A DNA stretch of 64,000 bases from Oxytricha trifallax (Eukaryota > Ciliophora > Spirotrichea > Sporadotrichida > Oxytrichidae). Each line of letters begins with the position of its first letter. Position 1 is the stretch's first letter. Shown here piece by piece: positions 46,900 through 58,612 of this stretch. The position numbers and the translations under genes were made by a program. Location of the stretch: assembly GCA_000711775.1 (NCBI GenBank), contig ARYC01000177.1:1-64000 (forward strand), read 5' to 3'. The notes under the pieces were generated by a model. It had not been told where the DNA came from, searched no databases, and saw only the letters and a list, made by a program, of their open reading frames with translations.

Positions 46900-49402
46900 T
46901 CTTAGTGTGAATTTGTGTTAATATATAAGCTCAAAATATATTAAAAATATATAAATGTTAAATATGCATCTCTATAACTCGCTTATTTTAATTAATTTTG
47001 ATAACATATAAGCTAACTCCAAACATTTATCATCTTAAATTCCAACTTAACTGCCTCTGAGTTATCCATTGATAATCATCTCATCATGCATTTATCCAGT
47101 TGTCAAAGTTTTACTAAATAGAGAAGCTTAGAGAATATGATATTTGCTTCATTATCACGAATTCCTTTATAAATTGAATTGACTTTTCAACAGAATCTAA
47201 GCAAGTAGCTTGCCAATGCACATATCTTCATTTAACTTTTTTATCCTGACGTCCCACTCTCACAATAATTTATTGAATTGATCATTTTAGAGAAAATGTC
47301 ATAGATGAGCAAATAAATTCTCCATTGTCCGCAATCTCTTTCGAAAAATCTGTCAAAATAGTAAAAAATTTTCAATACATAAATTATAAAAATAAATATA
47401 TTATTATCCAAACATAATTATTATTATTTTAAACTTTATATTTATTTAATTATATTTAATATGGCTCAAGCAGTAAATTTTATTATTAATCTTTCTAAGG
47501 CCATTACTATTATTAATTTTGAACATTAATATTTGTTAATTTTACAAATTTGTTTGTTATTTTTATTGAATATATTCATGTTTTTTTTTATATTAATGAA
47601 TTAAACACTTAATATTTATTAAAAATTTTATTTCTATAATTCAATATTAATAAACACACTTAAAGTTATAAATTAAAAATATAATTACAAATAATGGGCT
47701 CTTGTAGCAAAAACTAAATAAAAATTATTTATTTAATTTACTATTATATTTAATTTTATTATTAATCAAACTAAATAACTAATAAATAGTTTTAAAAAGT
47801 TTAAAGTATGCATATAAAATATTACTTTATATTTAAGCATTATTATATTCACAACATTTCACTATTTTTCTGAATTTAAATCTGTTTCTTGTCATTGGAC
47901 CTCAGACTAGAGGAACACAGCATATATCTTGCCTGCGTTTTTTATATTGAATATTTCTTCTAAGCATTTGCCCGCTTTGTAACCATTTACTCCTTTCATA
48001 CTAAAGAATTATAGCTTCTTTATCATAATGAAAGCAGAGAAAGCAACAATGAAGACAAGAGTTTAAACAGTTTATTTCATGCAAAACTCATTTAAGCATT
48101 TGCAATATTCTACTTAAGATTGAGAGAAGATTATGCTTTAATGGTAAATCTACTTATCATTTTTAAATGAGTAAATAGTTGGGAATTTTATTTCATTTGT
48201 ACAAAAGGTTTACTCAAGGCAAGTCTAGTCTTTTTAACTAGGGATGATCCACTTAACACTGCTAGCATTCTAGCTTTCTTTTGTAGAATTATTATTTCGA
48301 ACATCTACTATGGAGAGCTCTCAAATATAAGCCATTTATACTAATCTAAAATAACTATAGAATCATTATGAATATCTTAAAAGTGTTTGGCTTAGATACT
48401 TTAAAATATTTTAAGGTCATATAATACACTCTTAATTTATTCTAGAATTAGTTATAGCTAACTTATATTTAACTCACTTTCCTGATAATCATATAAGAGA
48501 AATATTTATTATCTCTCAATATTATATAGTTGCTTTTGACAATATAATAGTGCTTATTTTTAATTTCCATTTTCCAGTAGAACTGCCAAGTTGCACCCAA
48601 CAGAGTCTTGCCATTGCCAAAGTTAAAAATAACATTTGTGACTTGATGAACAATACATAATTAATGCACATTCTTTTAATCATAAAAATAAGAATCCCAT
48701 CAATCCCTCAACTTTCAATAGGGTCTCTTGTTAAAGTAGTGTCATAGCAAAACTTATATACATCTTTGATTTAACTAATTCAATTTCTTGAACTATTCAA
48801 GTAAATTAAAAAACTATTGGTCTGAAAATCCTCCACTAGTTTCAGTTTCTTTAATATCACTTTATAGCGACTGGAGATTACTATTGATCAATTCAACAAT
48901 GTTTGAGCGATTCTTTATACTTTTCTTGGTTAATAAATTTTATTTAATCTACTCATATTGCAAATTCATTTTTAGTTTTACTTTTTTAGTTCTACAGAGC
49001 TAAGCGTTAAGTAAAGAAAAATCACATTAGTCCAAGTTATCCCATTTTATTATAAGGATATCATTTATGTGTGATTTAAATTAATCCAAGTGTTAGTAAT
49101 TCCTAGCCTAATTTAGAGCACATTCCAGAATCGAATTATCTTTTAAGTTTATTGGAATTTGATTTATCTAAGTCGGCCATTTTTTAAAAGATTTATCTAA
49201 AAGGTTTATTTGATCATTGCAAGGTGTTTGGGAGCAGCTCATATCTTGTGGATCAATTTTGTATGAAATGAATTATCAAGATTTTTTTGAATATTCAAAT
49301 TGTAGAATTAAATAAATGACCGATATTATTCATTTATATTTTATAATTTTTATAATGAATTTTGTATACTTGATCTATAGTTACTTAAAAATTTAGTAAA
49401 AA
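46900..49402. other. AT-rich stretch without a clear gene
   Basis: No frame with convincing coding character. A plus-strand run near 48788-49003 is Phe/Leu-rich and was not accepted. Short GC-richer patches occur around 47890-48000. Confidence 0.4.
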
Positions 49403-49442
49403 GGGGGCCAAAAGTATCAAATTTTTTCAACTTTTGCCCCAC
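49403..49442. other. 40-bp near-palindrome, copy 2 of 3
   Basis: Reads GGGGGCCAAAAGTATCAAAT then TTTTTCAACTTTTGCCCCAC, preceded by AAAAA and followed by TTTA. It lies 220 bp beyond the stop of the gene at 49663-51160. Confidence 0.8.
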
Positions 49443-49499
49443 TTTATTAACCATGTTTTTTATTTATATATTTATGATTATTTTATTAGTTAATTTAAA

Positions 49500-49625
49500 C
49501 TTGCTCAATAATAATAAATAATAATAATAAATAATAATTAATCCTCATCCGGGGGGCTCAAGGCCCCCCGGATGAATATACATGTTAAATGTATGTAAGG
49601 GACTAGCCCTTTTATAAAATTAGTT
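49500..49625 (-). other. 3' flank of family gene 1: inverted repeats plus ATT tail
   Basis: On the minus strand after the stop come AAAAGGGCTAGTCCCTT (a short inverted repeat), then a perfect GC-rich hairpin (CATCCGGGGGGCC..., 49547-49574) with arms ATCCGGGGGGC and GCCCCCCGGAT, and then a long ATT repeat. Genes 2 and 3 have the same order of elements with different GC segments. Confidence 0.7.
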
Positions 49626-49662
49626 TTGAACTTTCTGTTCAAGGTATACTAAAACTTTGTGA

Positions 49663-51160
49663 TCATCTTCTTCCTCTCTTGTTCTGTCTTCTTTTCTTGT
49701 TTTTGTTTGGTTGTCTCCTTTTTGGCTTGTTATTCTTTCTCTTGGGTTTCTTTCCGTTTAGAATTTGGATGTACCCATCTGCTTCTTTGAATTTAAGTTT
49801 GTTATCTAGTGGTTGGATTCTGATGGAGAAGCTGATTTCTTTCAAGGCTATTTCTTCTTTAAGTCTTGTAGTGAGAAATTGGATTAGGTCGGATTTGATG
49901 AATTATGCGTGTTTTTGGAGACATTTAAGGTATATTTTTACTCTGTTTGTGTGCTCTTCTGTCTCAAAATTCATGTAAATGAAGCTCTTTTCATTGGCCT
50001 CTGAGTTTTTCATGATGATGAGAGTGAAGAACTTCAGCATTTTTACTGAGGTGTTCGATGGGGTAAAGTGTAGGTTGGTGTTTACATACGCTTTAAGCAT
50101 ATCATCTGTTTTGTCATATAGATCTTTTGCTGTGTCTTTGGTTAGAGGTGAGATTACTTTTAGACATCTGGCAAATTCCTCTATGATTGCATAGTAATCT
50201 GAGTTAATGCTCTACGTCCAGATAGATATGCAGGCTTCTCTTTTGTCTAGTCTGTCTTAGAGTTAAGCCTTGGTAATTTGTTAGTTCATGTGTGGTACTA
50301 CTTATTTTATAATTTATTATTATTAATTAATAGTTGGATCCTATTTTATTAATTAATTATTTCCTATTTAGTACTAATTTTTTGTAAGTGCGTCACTGTT
50401 AATTTTAAGTGCGTCATCACTTTTTTAATTTTAATTGAGTACGTCACGATTATATTTTAGGTAGTTGTCAATTGTGTCATCACTTAAGTTAAGGAGGTCT
50501 TTGTAGTACTCCCTTTCATATGTGAAAATTTAGGGTTGTTACTTTTCCTGGAGCAATTCGTGTTCGATGATAGTTTATTAGCTAGAGTCTTCTTCATATG
50601 ATTCGTCGCTGTAGAAGACTGGTTTTTCATCACTCCAGTCAGAGTCATCATCTTCTTGGTAGATGATTTTCTTTTCTATTTTTTTTGGGTGGTTTGACGG
50701 TGTATTATTTTTATGGGTAATAAGGTTCGCTTATTAAGTTAAGTGGAGTCAGGACCTTCTTTTCATTGTTTATTGTTTAGGGTCCTGGAGCTGGTGAGTC
50801 TTCTGTTTCTGTGATGTTCAGAGATGTAGGGCTTATAGTTTAAGGTTTAATGAACTTGTTGTTTACCCTCAGAAGTCTTAAGAGTTAGTAGGTTTATATG
50901 ATCCATATTTAGTTGGTTGAGGCCTCGTATTCAGGTAGGTACTATAGTTTGTTGAGTTCTATTTGGTACTGATTTATATGTTCATGGCCTTTCCTGACTA
51001 TTCTTTTGATGATGAAGGTTATGGCTTCCAGGATGTATAGTCCCCACTGGTCTCTATTGTTTTTAATGAGTTTCATAGTGTATGCTGCTAGTTGTTTATA
51101 TTTTCCATTTTCTGCTAGCATAAATATGAGGTCTCGGTCTTGTGCGTTTAGTATACCCAT
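49663..51160 (-). CDS. Family gene 1: unknown basic-tailed protein (one frameshift)
   Basis: About 498 codons in ciliate code, ATG 51158-51160 (MGILNAQDRDLIFMLAENGK), TGA 49663-49665. Domains in order: N-terminal helical domain (1-75, EAITFIIKRIVRKGHEHINQ), Pro/Thr-rich linker, acidic segment YQEDDDSDWSDEKPVFYSDE (about 160-180), Gln/Asn-rich middle, conserved C-terminal block (VKIYLKCLQKHAQFIKSDLI, about 420), and a strongly basic tail KPKRRQPNKNKKRRQNKRGR. A run of eight A (50679-50686) puts the two halves one base out of frame; seven A would restore the frame. Otherwise there is no break. Probably a nuclear or nucleic-acid-binding protein from its tail (inference). Confidence 0.7.
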
Positions 51161-51164
51161 TCTG

Positions 51165-52430
51165 TGTTTGTTATTTTTTTAAAAATATTTAATTTAAACT
51201 TGCTCAATCATGTTAATTTAATTAAGGATATATTAAAATAATAGTTAGATAATTCAAAATGTTAGTACATTTCTAATAATTCTAATCATTATTAATTAAA
51301 AAATATTATTCTCTTATTTAACCATCTTAACTATATATATGTTCACTAATTCAAGATCAGAAAAAATGAATAGAAATTAATGTAAGTTAACATTCAATTT
51401 TTTAATATTTCTTAACTTATTACTATTCAGAACAAACTTAACTTATTTTAGCTTTGATAATCAATTATTTCTCAATACTCATTATCAAACAATGAATACA
51501 TCAAAACAATACATAAGTTTAAGTACTATTATATATATATATATTACTAATTTTAATAATTTTTACTAGTATTCATCAATTATCATAACTTTTGTTTTTA
51601 GCTTGATTGATGCTTTGAATATTAATATAAGTATGATTCATGATTTATTTATATATTTCTTCAATTCACTTATTCAACTTAAATTTGATAAATGTGCACC
51701 CTATCAAAGGTATGATACCAATATTCTTTGTATAAGCTTCTTTTACTCTAATTCATTGATAAATATGTTATTTGCGAGACCCAGAGTTTATTCAGAAGTA
51801 GGCTGCTACGCTTGAAGGTTCATGAAACTTTTTAAAGTACAGGTTCGAAATAAATTATTTCGTATTTATAGAATAGCAATTATCAAAAATTAAAAATTAA
51901 GTTTTATAAGTGAGTTGTAGATATGAAATAATCATAGCAAATTTTGAGGGTATAGTAGTAAGCAGTTAATTATTCGTAACATGATGATCATAAATTTTAG
52001 CTAGAAATCACTAAATGAATTGTTTGATTGTAATTTAAATCAAAATTAACATATTTATATACGTATAATTTGATAATTTATAGTTTTTACTTTATGAAGA
52101 TTAAAGATTTATTAAGTTAATCAACAAATGTATAGATATTAATGAAGTTAATTTTATTATAAAAGGAAGTTAATTTACAAAAATTTCTGTTCTATTTTAA
52201 ATTCTGATCATTGAATCCTGAATTTAATAGACATATACAGTTAAGACATATAAAAATAATTAAATTACTAATTCACAATATACCCATCAGAAATAATGTA
52301 AAAGTTAGTCCATTTGAATAATAATCTCAATCATTGAATATAACATATTAAATTATCTAAATTATAAATTAAGAGGAAATATGAAATTTAAATATGTAAA
52401 GTTAAACTGTCAATTATCATCAATTAAAAA
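51165..52430. other. AT-rich stretch
   Basis: Upstream of family gene 1. It includes a short TA microsatellite (about 51530-51545). No gene accepted; the 70-codon frame at 51603-51815 lacks support. Confidence 0.4.
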
Positions 52431-52470
52431 GTGGGGCAAAAGTAGCAAATTTTTCTTATTTTTGGCCCAC
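52431..52470. other. 40-bp near-palindrome, copy 3 of 3
   Basis: Reads GTGGGGCAAAAGTAGCAAAT then TTTTCTTATTTTTGGCCCAC, preceded by AAAAA. Nearly identical in length and core to the copies at 45028 and 49403. Confidence 0.85.
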
Positions 52471-52689
52471 TTACAAGCAACATTACAATTATATAAATAT
52501 CTATATTTAATATTATACATAAAAATTATGTATTAGTTTGTATATATTAATTTTGAATATTTATTCTGTAATTCATTTATTTAAAAAAATATTTGATAAA
52601 TGACTAATCAAATAGGCTCGTTTTAATATGTAGATCAACTTTTGAGTTCATTATTAGTACGTGAATTATACTAAGCATGCCATCATAAA

Positions 52690-53375
52690 AAGCTAGAGAA
52701 GCAAGTTGTTCGGAAATTTATTAAGAATTCGATAAAGCTTTAACCTTTCCTCAACATATTTTTCTAAGAACTTGCACCTCCCTTAGGGCTTCAATAACAT
52801 GTACTCTAGAAGGTAATTTGAAGTATGATCTGATAATGATTTTGCACCATAATATTTTAAGGCGTAAATTAAGTTGTAGATGAGGTTCCTTCCGTCTGGT
52901 TACCATTTTTGAGTGTGATGTACTAACTAATTTGACAGTAATCTACCATAATCTTTTTAGAGCAGTCAAAGCTTTTAATAGATTTTACAATCATAGATTT
53001 GGGGTTGCCTTTGGCTGTTTTATTTAAAACTTACTTGCTGATAAACATTGGGAGATCACTTGTATTTCCGAGCTTCTAAAACTAATCTAACTCAAGTAAG
53101 GTCTCAATATCGTGCTTGGTGTGTGAGAGCGAGTTTCATCTTGACAAAAATCTCTGGGGTGTTCTGCTTCGTTATACTTTGAATTAAAAGAACTCTCTTC
53201 TAGTTTTAAAGTAATTTATTATATTATCCTTAGGAGTCTGTAATAAAAATGGAGAGGTATCAATCTGAAAGTATTCTTAAAAATCGTGAAGTAGTGATTT
53301 AATATAACCTAGCTGATAGAATGTTACCTCTTTAATAGTAATTTAATAGGATTGTGATACATTTTCGTTTTACAT
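52690..53375 (-). pseudogene. Unknown gene, nearly open in ciliate code
   Basis: ATG 53373-53375 opens MQNENVSQSYQITIKEVTFY and then LGYIKSLLHDFQEYFQIDTS. One TGA interrupts after RTPQRFLSR, and the same frame continues HDIETLLELDQFQKLGNTSD to TGA 52791-52793 (195 codons in all). Another frame then gives LEKYVEERLKLYRILNKFPN, a likely C-terminal piece. Apart from the single internal TGA the frame is clean over 585 bp, which in this AT-rich DNA is good evidence for a former gene. No family recognised. Confidence 0.5.
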
Positions 53376-53379
53376 TTGA

Positions 53380-55735
53380 TAAAAAGAGGGGGAATTAATT
53401 TTGCCGATTAATATATTTAATTTAAATATTTTTTATAGAAAGATTATCTTAATTTTAGCTTAATTCATTATAATTAATTAAACGCCAAAAGCCTTTTATA
53501 AACACATTTTAAACAGCAAATAAACCTTTTAGTACTATTTATAATTAAACCGAAACTATAAAAAGTTTTGATCCCCAAAAGTTCTGCTGGAGTAAGATTC
53601 TAATTCGACAGGTTTTTTATAATTATAATCTTTTTTTGGAGTAATTCAAGCCTCATAAATATATCCCAAATTCTGTCAAGAACTAATTAAGAATTTATAA
53701 TTAAATTAACTATTCAATTAAGAACAAATTAAGATATAGCTGTTAAACGGATATATAAGGTGATTAACTAATCTATAAATTCAAGGACACTGGCATTTTT
53801 TTAGTAATTTTTGAGAAATGAGATCCTAACTTAAAGATTTTTTAAGCTAAAAAATTGGGGAGGGCTTAAACTAAGTGGTAGTCGAGCTGATTACAATTTA
53901 TGTATGATAATGAAACTTATAATGAATTAGGAGGCAGTATTATCAATAATTTTTGAATAACAATTAGCCAAGAAGATAGTACATTGATAAGCAAGAGCAT
54001 ATTCACAAATATTAAGCGGGCCATCCACATATACTTTCGCTTTAAATTAGAAATAAGTTGCTCTGACTTTCTCTTTACAAATGCTCATTAAGATAAATTT
54101 TATTTTTTATAATAAAAAGCTCTACCTAAGTAAACCATTGAATAATAATATTAACCATGAATTTTTGAAAATTAAAAATTACTTTAATTAATCACTTAAC
54201 GTAAAATATATTTAGTTTCTTATATTATAATTATAATGGAATAAAGTGATTCAAGATAAGAGAAAAACCTCTCTAATTTAAAACCTAAATTCCTTGTGAA
54301 TTATCTCAAAGTAAGTATCTATTTTTCAATATTTTCTAACTTTTATTTCTAATTTCAAACAAGTAATTCATTTTATCTGATTATAATCTACTAATTTCCA
54401 TAAATTTAAAAATATGCGCTAATAAACTGAGCACTTGCAATATACAATATATACTTTATGATTTATACAAGTTGAAGATGTACTAACATTAATATTAGGG
54501 TAATATACACAATGACCTTCTTTGCTGAACAACAATCGATTTAGGAAATTTAAAAATAATATATTCAAAAAAGCCTAATTAAATCATAAGTGATATATGA
54601 TAATCAAACTTTAGGTCACATATTTAAATATATTTCCCATTCTTTGTACTTAAATCTATATTAATTTACATATATTAAAATAAAGGCAGTTTTTTTATTT
54701 CGTGTATTTTATTTTTACCAATTGTTTTCTATTTTATCAATAATATGACCAATTCTAAGCAAATCCCTTATAAATAAAAAGATTTATTTCAACTTTTTGA
54801 AGAGTTAATTAATGTCTCTGCTTATTTAAAATAATTTAATGATTATAATTAATTAAAGATATCATTATAGAGGTTTAAATGGCTATAGTGTTCAACATCT
54901 GTCCAATACATAATTTAGCAAATAATCTTTTTAAATAAAGTGTTTAAGATATATAAATACTTCAAAAATAGAAATATATTTATAATAACTAATAGGGAAT
55001 ATAAATATAAAACTTTCAAATAACAAGAGGTATATTACATTTAATATTTATTTTATATAATTAAGATGAGAAAACATAACTATTTTCATTTAATAATTTA
55101 TAATAAATTAATATAAGTAATATTAATCATGAATAAAATCAAGAAAGGCTTCATTTTAATTATGCAAAAAGTCAACTTAATGAATTATTAATTGGTCCTA
55201 ATAATTTACTATCTTTTAAAAATTAAAACTAAATATAAAATTTAAATTAATTATTTTATAAAGAGATTATTATAAAATAATGTAGATATAAGTTTTCAAG
55301 TTATTGTTTTATATGTTAAAATAAATGCAGATAAAATTAAGATCAAATTGTAATAAATATAAGTTTAATAAAATAAATTATCTTTTAATTGCCAATTCTA
55401 TTAAATCATTCTTTTAAAAGCGATATTCCTATTAAATCAAAAAGATTCGCTTAATAATGCCATGTATCCAGTAATAGTTCATAATATTTATAGATATAAT
55501 ATAGTTAGAGCAATTATAGTAATTATAATGTTTACTGGGCTGTTTTACCATAATGAGAACAATTTTATGCTATTATTCAAGTTAAATAGATATTTTTAAT
55601 TTAAAAAATTAAATCTTATTTAACTTAATAAAGATATTAGTTGTTAGTGAAATTTGATTATTAAAATAAGAAATAACTAGCTTAACAATGAAAAATAGTA
55701 CAACTACAATAAAAATATATTTAAAGATAGATTAT
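53380..55735. other. Gene-free AT-rich stretch
   Basis: About 2.3 kb of AT-rich DNA without a supportable gene or repeat, separating family gene 1 from the 3' flank of family gene 2. Confidence 0.45.
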
Positions 55736-55740
55736 AAGAA

Positions 55741-55838
55741 TACTAATAATAATAATAATAATAATGTGATCACATTGAGGTCTCTGGGGACCCCCGATCT
55801 GGTTTGCTTTTTAGTGCAAATAAGGGACAAGCCCTTTC
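55741..55838 (-). other. 3' flank of family gene 2 with ATT tail
   Basis: Read on the minus strand: AAAGGGCTTGTCCCTTATTT, a GC-rich segment GATCGGGGGTCCCCAGAGAC, CTCAATGTGATCACATT, then ATT repeats. Matches 39462-39520 closely and 49500-49625 in layout. It is separated from its gene by the foldback insert at 55846-56685. Confidence 0.75.
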
Positions 55839-55845
55839 AATAAAT

Positions 55846-56685
55846 GGGGGGGGGTCTAAGTCGGTGCAAAAAATTTTTCAAAATCCTAAGTCGGTGCAAA
55901 ATTTTTATTCGCAAAAACATCAAAATCCCTAAGTCGGTGCATGATCAATTTTTGACATTATTGATTTATTTTATTATCCTACCCCACATAAAAAGTATCA
56001 TTATTAACTAAAATTTATGTCTCAGCTTCTGAATCGGACTCCTTCATTAAATTTCGATCATAGGACACTTATAATATTATTACAAAAATATTTTTTCTCT
56101 GTGACAGATATTTGTTTAAGTAAAATAAAAAAATATTATTTCATATTTTAATATCTATTTGGTCTGTAAGTAACAAAATTGCGATTAAGAACATCATAAT
56201 TATTCGCTAAATATAATGATGTCTGGAATTAAAAAATCTTACATATTGATTACAGTATTTAAAAAAAGACAATTAATTGAGTCAATGGTTTTTATCATTA
56301 GGTCAGACATCATTATATTTAGCGAATAATTATGATGTTCTTAATCGCAATTTTGTTACTTACAGACCAAATAGATATTAAAATATGAAATAATATTTTT
56401 TATTTTACCTAAACAAATATCTGTCACAGAGAAAAAATATTTTTGTAATAATATTATAAGTGTCCTATGATCAAAATTTAATGAAAGAGTCCGATTCAGA
56501 AGCTGAGACATAAATTTTAGTTAACAATGATACTTTTTATGTGGGATAGGATAATAAAATAAATCAATAATGTCAAAAATTGATCATGCACCGACTTAGG
56601 GATTTTGATGTTTTTGCGAAAAAAAATTTTGCACCGACTTAGGATTTTGAAAAATTTTTTGCACCGACTTAGACCCCCCCCCCCC
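55846..56685. mobile_element. 840-bp foldback element with 7-bp target duplication
   Basis: Nearly perfect palindrome. Arms are about 375-380 bp with an unpaired centre of about 80 bp (56225-56308). It is bounded by nine G at the left (55846-55854) and twelve C at the right (56674-56685). AATAAAT occurs directly on both sides (55839-55845 and 56686-56692). Each arm starts with three spaced copies of CTAAGTCGGTGCA (left arm near 55856, 55890 and 55930). No gene inside. The near identity of the arms suggests recent insertion. Confidence 0.9.
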
Positions 56686-56719
56686 AATAAATGTTAAGAA
56701 GAATATTTTCAAACTTTGA

Positions 56720-58204
56720 TCATCTTCTTTGCTTCTTCCCTTGTCGGGGAAGCGTTTGTCTCTCTCTGAGTTCTTGGATGTCTTTTTCCATTAGCTCTCT
56801 GTGTCTCGTCGTGTCAGGAAGGGATAAGTTTAATGCATATGATTTGGCAAGTGCTATCATTAAGTCTTAGTGAATCAGGAATACTTCAATCTTTTCATGG
56901 TTTTACATAATGTACTTTTTATGCCCCATTTCCATTAGTCTTCTTTAAAGAGGTTGAAGTTTTAATCTGTCTGATTCATTTAAATCGTCTTCCATTCTAA
57001 GTAATTTCATTGTATTCACTTCTAGCAGTTAAAGGACTGCTTTTGGTAAGGCCATATAAATGTATTGTAGACTATCTACCCATTTGTCTTAGATTTAAAT
57101 AAAGAAGGTCTTTAATTTGTTGTAGTAGAAATCATCAATCAGTTCGAACATTCTACTATTGGTTTCTGAATCTATTTAGATGTGTTCTATGATTGCGTTA
57201 TATTTTATAATGGCTTTCCTGAATTTAACAGGGGCTCTTGACTTTGGTTACTTTGTTTATGGTTAATTTTTCTCGCTTTGTTTTCTTTCCTCTACGATTT
57301 AGTTTTGGAGCAGTTTTTATTGGATAGTGTTACTTTGAAGTACCTAGCCTATGGCTTCAATAGAAATTTTTAGTTCCTCTTAATCTTGTTTGAGGATGCG
57401 AGTAGTAAGACCGATTTCTTACTTAATTCTCATGTTGGCATTATCCTGACTTTTCCCTAGCATTCTGGTTACTTTGTTCGCTATGATTTTGGTGGATTGT
57501 TTTTGTTCCTCTATCAATTGTTTTGCTGTTTGATTGAAGGTTTAGTATGATTCAATCATTTGATCAAGAAGTTCAATCCCAGATTTCTTTTATTAATTAG
57601 AATTTTATTGTTAATAACTTAAAAGTTATTATTATTAATTAATTTAATTACCGATCTAGTTATTTGAAAAGATTTCTGATTGGGGTCTTATCAGTTTCTG
57701 TTCGGTATGTATACCGATCTAGTGTGTCATTGAGTGCGTCGATTATTTTGGAGTTAAGTAGGTTCCTTATTAAATAGTAAATTAAGGCTAAGTTAAGGAT
57801 CTCTGAAGTTGCTATATAGTACTGAGAAGTAGTTTGGTTGTGATTTGTAGTAAAAGCACTTGTTATGGAGTTCTCTCGGGTCTCTTGATAGAGCAGAGTG
57901 TTGTATATATTAACTCGTCGATATCTGTTGTTGATATATGTTCCTCAATTCGTTTCTGAAAAACTTTAAAGCTCACTAATTGTAGCCAAGTTTTTCTTAG
58001 GTAAGAGGCTTCCATTTTACTTAGGAAGCAATTTGTTCCTTGATCATTTAGTTTTTTTAGTGTAAGTGATACCTAGTTAATTTTTGGTAGGTAATCTCTT
58101 TGGAATGCGAATGCTTGTGAGAGAAGTATTGAAAGCTTCTCGAATTGTTTGAAAGTATTTTGAAGAGAGATTTGAGACGGTTCCAAAGAAAGGGTTTCGT
58201 ACGT
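56720..58204 (-). pseudogene. Family gene 2: unknown basic-tailed protein
   Basis: Ends at TGA 56720-56722 after RQGKKQRR. From there upstream a single ciliate-code frame has no TGA for over 450 codons. Its C-terminal half looks genuine: coiled-coil-like MIESYQTFNQTAKQLIEEQK, then FELIDDFYYNKLKTFFIQIQ and IEVFLIHQDLMIALAKSY, aligning with the conserved block of gene 1. The N-terminal half reads better in a second frame (SQYYIATSEILNLALIYYLI, then DKTPIRNLFKQLDR, shared with gene 3), which ends in an AT-rich segment (57590-57655) that could be an intron. No ATG is seen for the outermost frame; MEASYLRK at 58015 is one candidate. Confidence 0.55.
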
Positions 58205-58479
58205 GAAACTTTTAACTTTCTAGTTTAATAATTTATAAGAATACTATTTATATTGAAATTTAAATAGATATACTTTTTATTTTAGGAAAAAATATGAATA
58301 AAGCTCAAGTGCTTGATGATGAGCATTTAATAATTAAAAATCTAATTCCTTATGTCTTTGTAATGTATGATGTTGACTTAATAAATATAATTTTTAGAAA
58401 ATAAAACATTTTTTTTCATTTTTATAGACCGTAAGATATTGAATTAAAAATATATATACTATATACTAGCCTTGATTTA

Positions 58480-58610
58480 AATTAATAATAATTAATTAAT
58501 AATAATAATATTAATAATTAACTCACATCTAAGCCTCAGCGGGCCTACGAGTATAATATATGTTAAAGGGACAAATCCTTTTCGTGCCTCCTAGTTCATG
58601 AGGTTTCTGT
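58480..58610 (-). other. 3' flank of family gene 3 with ATT tail
   Basis: Minus strand after the stop: AAAAGGATTTGTCCCTTTAA, GC-richer CTCGTAGGCCCGCTGAGGCT, then an ATT/TTAATT-rich tail. Same order of parts as the flanks of genes 1 and 2; the AAAGG..GTCCCTT core is conserved in all three. Confidence 0.65.
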
Positions 58611-58612
58611 CC

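Noticed and set aside
49547-49574. Bacterial-type terminator hairpin
   Set aside because: The organism is a ciliate; the hairpin is part of a repeated 3'-flank arrangement, not a Rho-independent terminator.
49679-50194. Plus-strand frames rich in Phe/Leu/Ser
   Set aside because: They are the opposite strand of the Lys/Arg-rich tail and C-terminal block of family gene 1.
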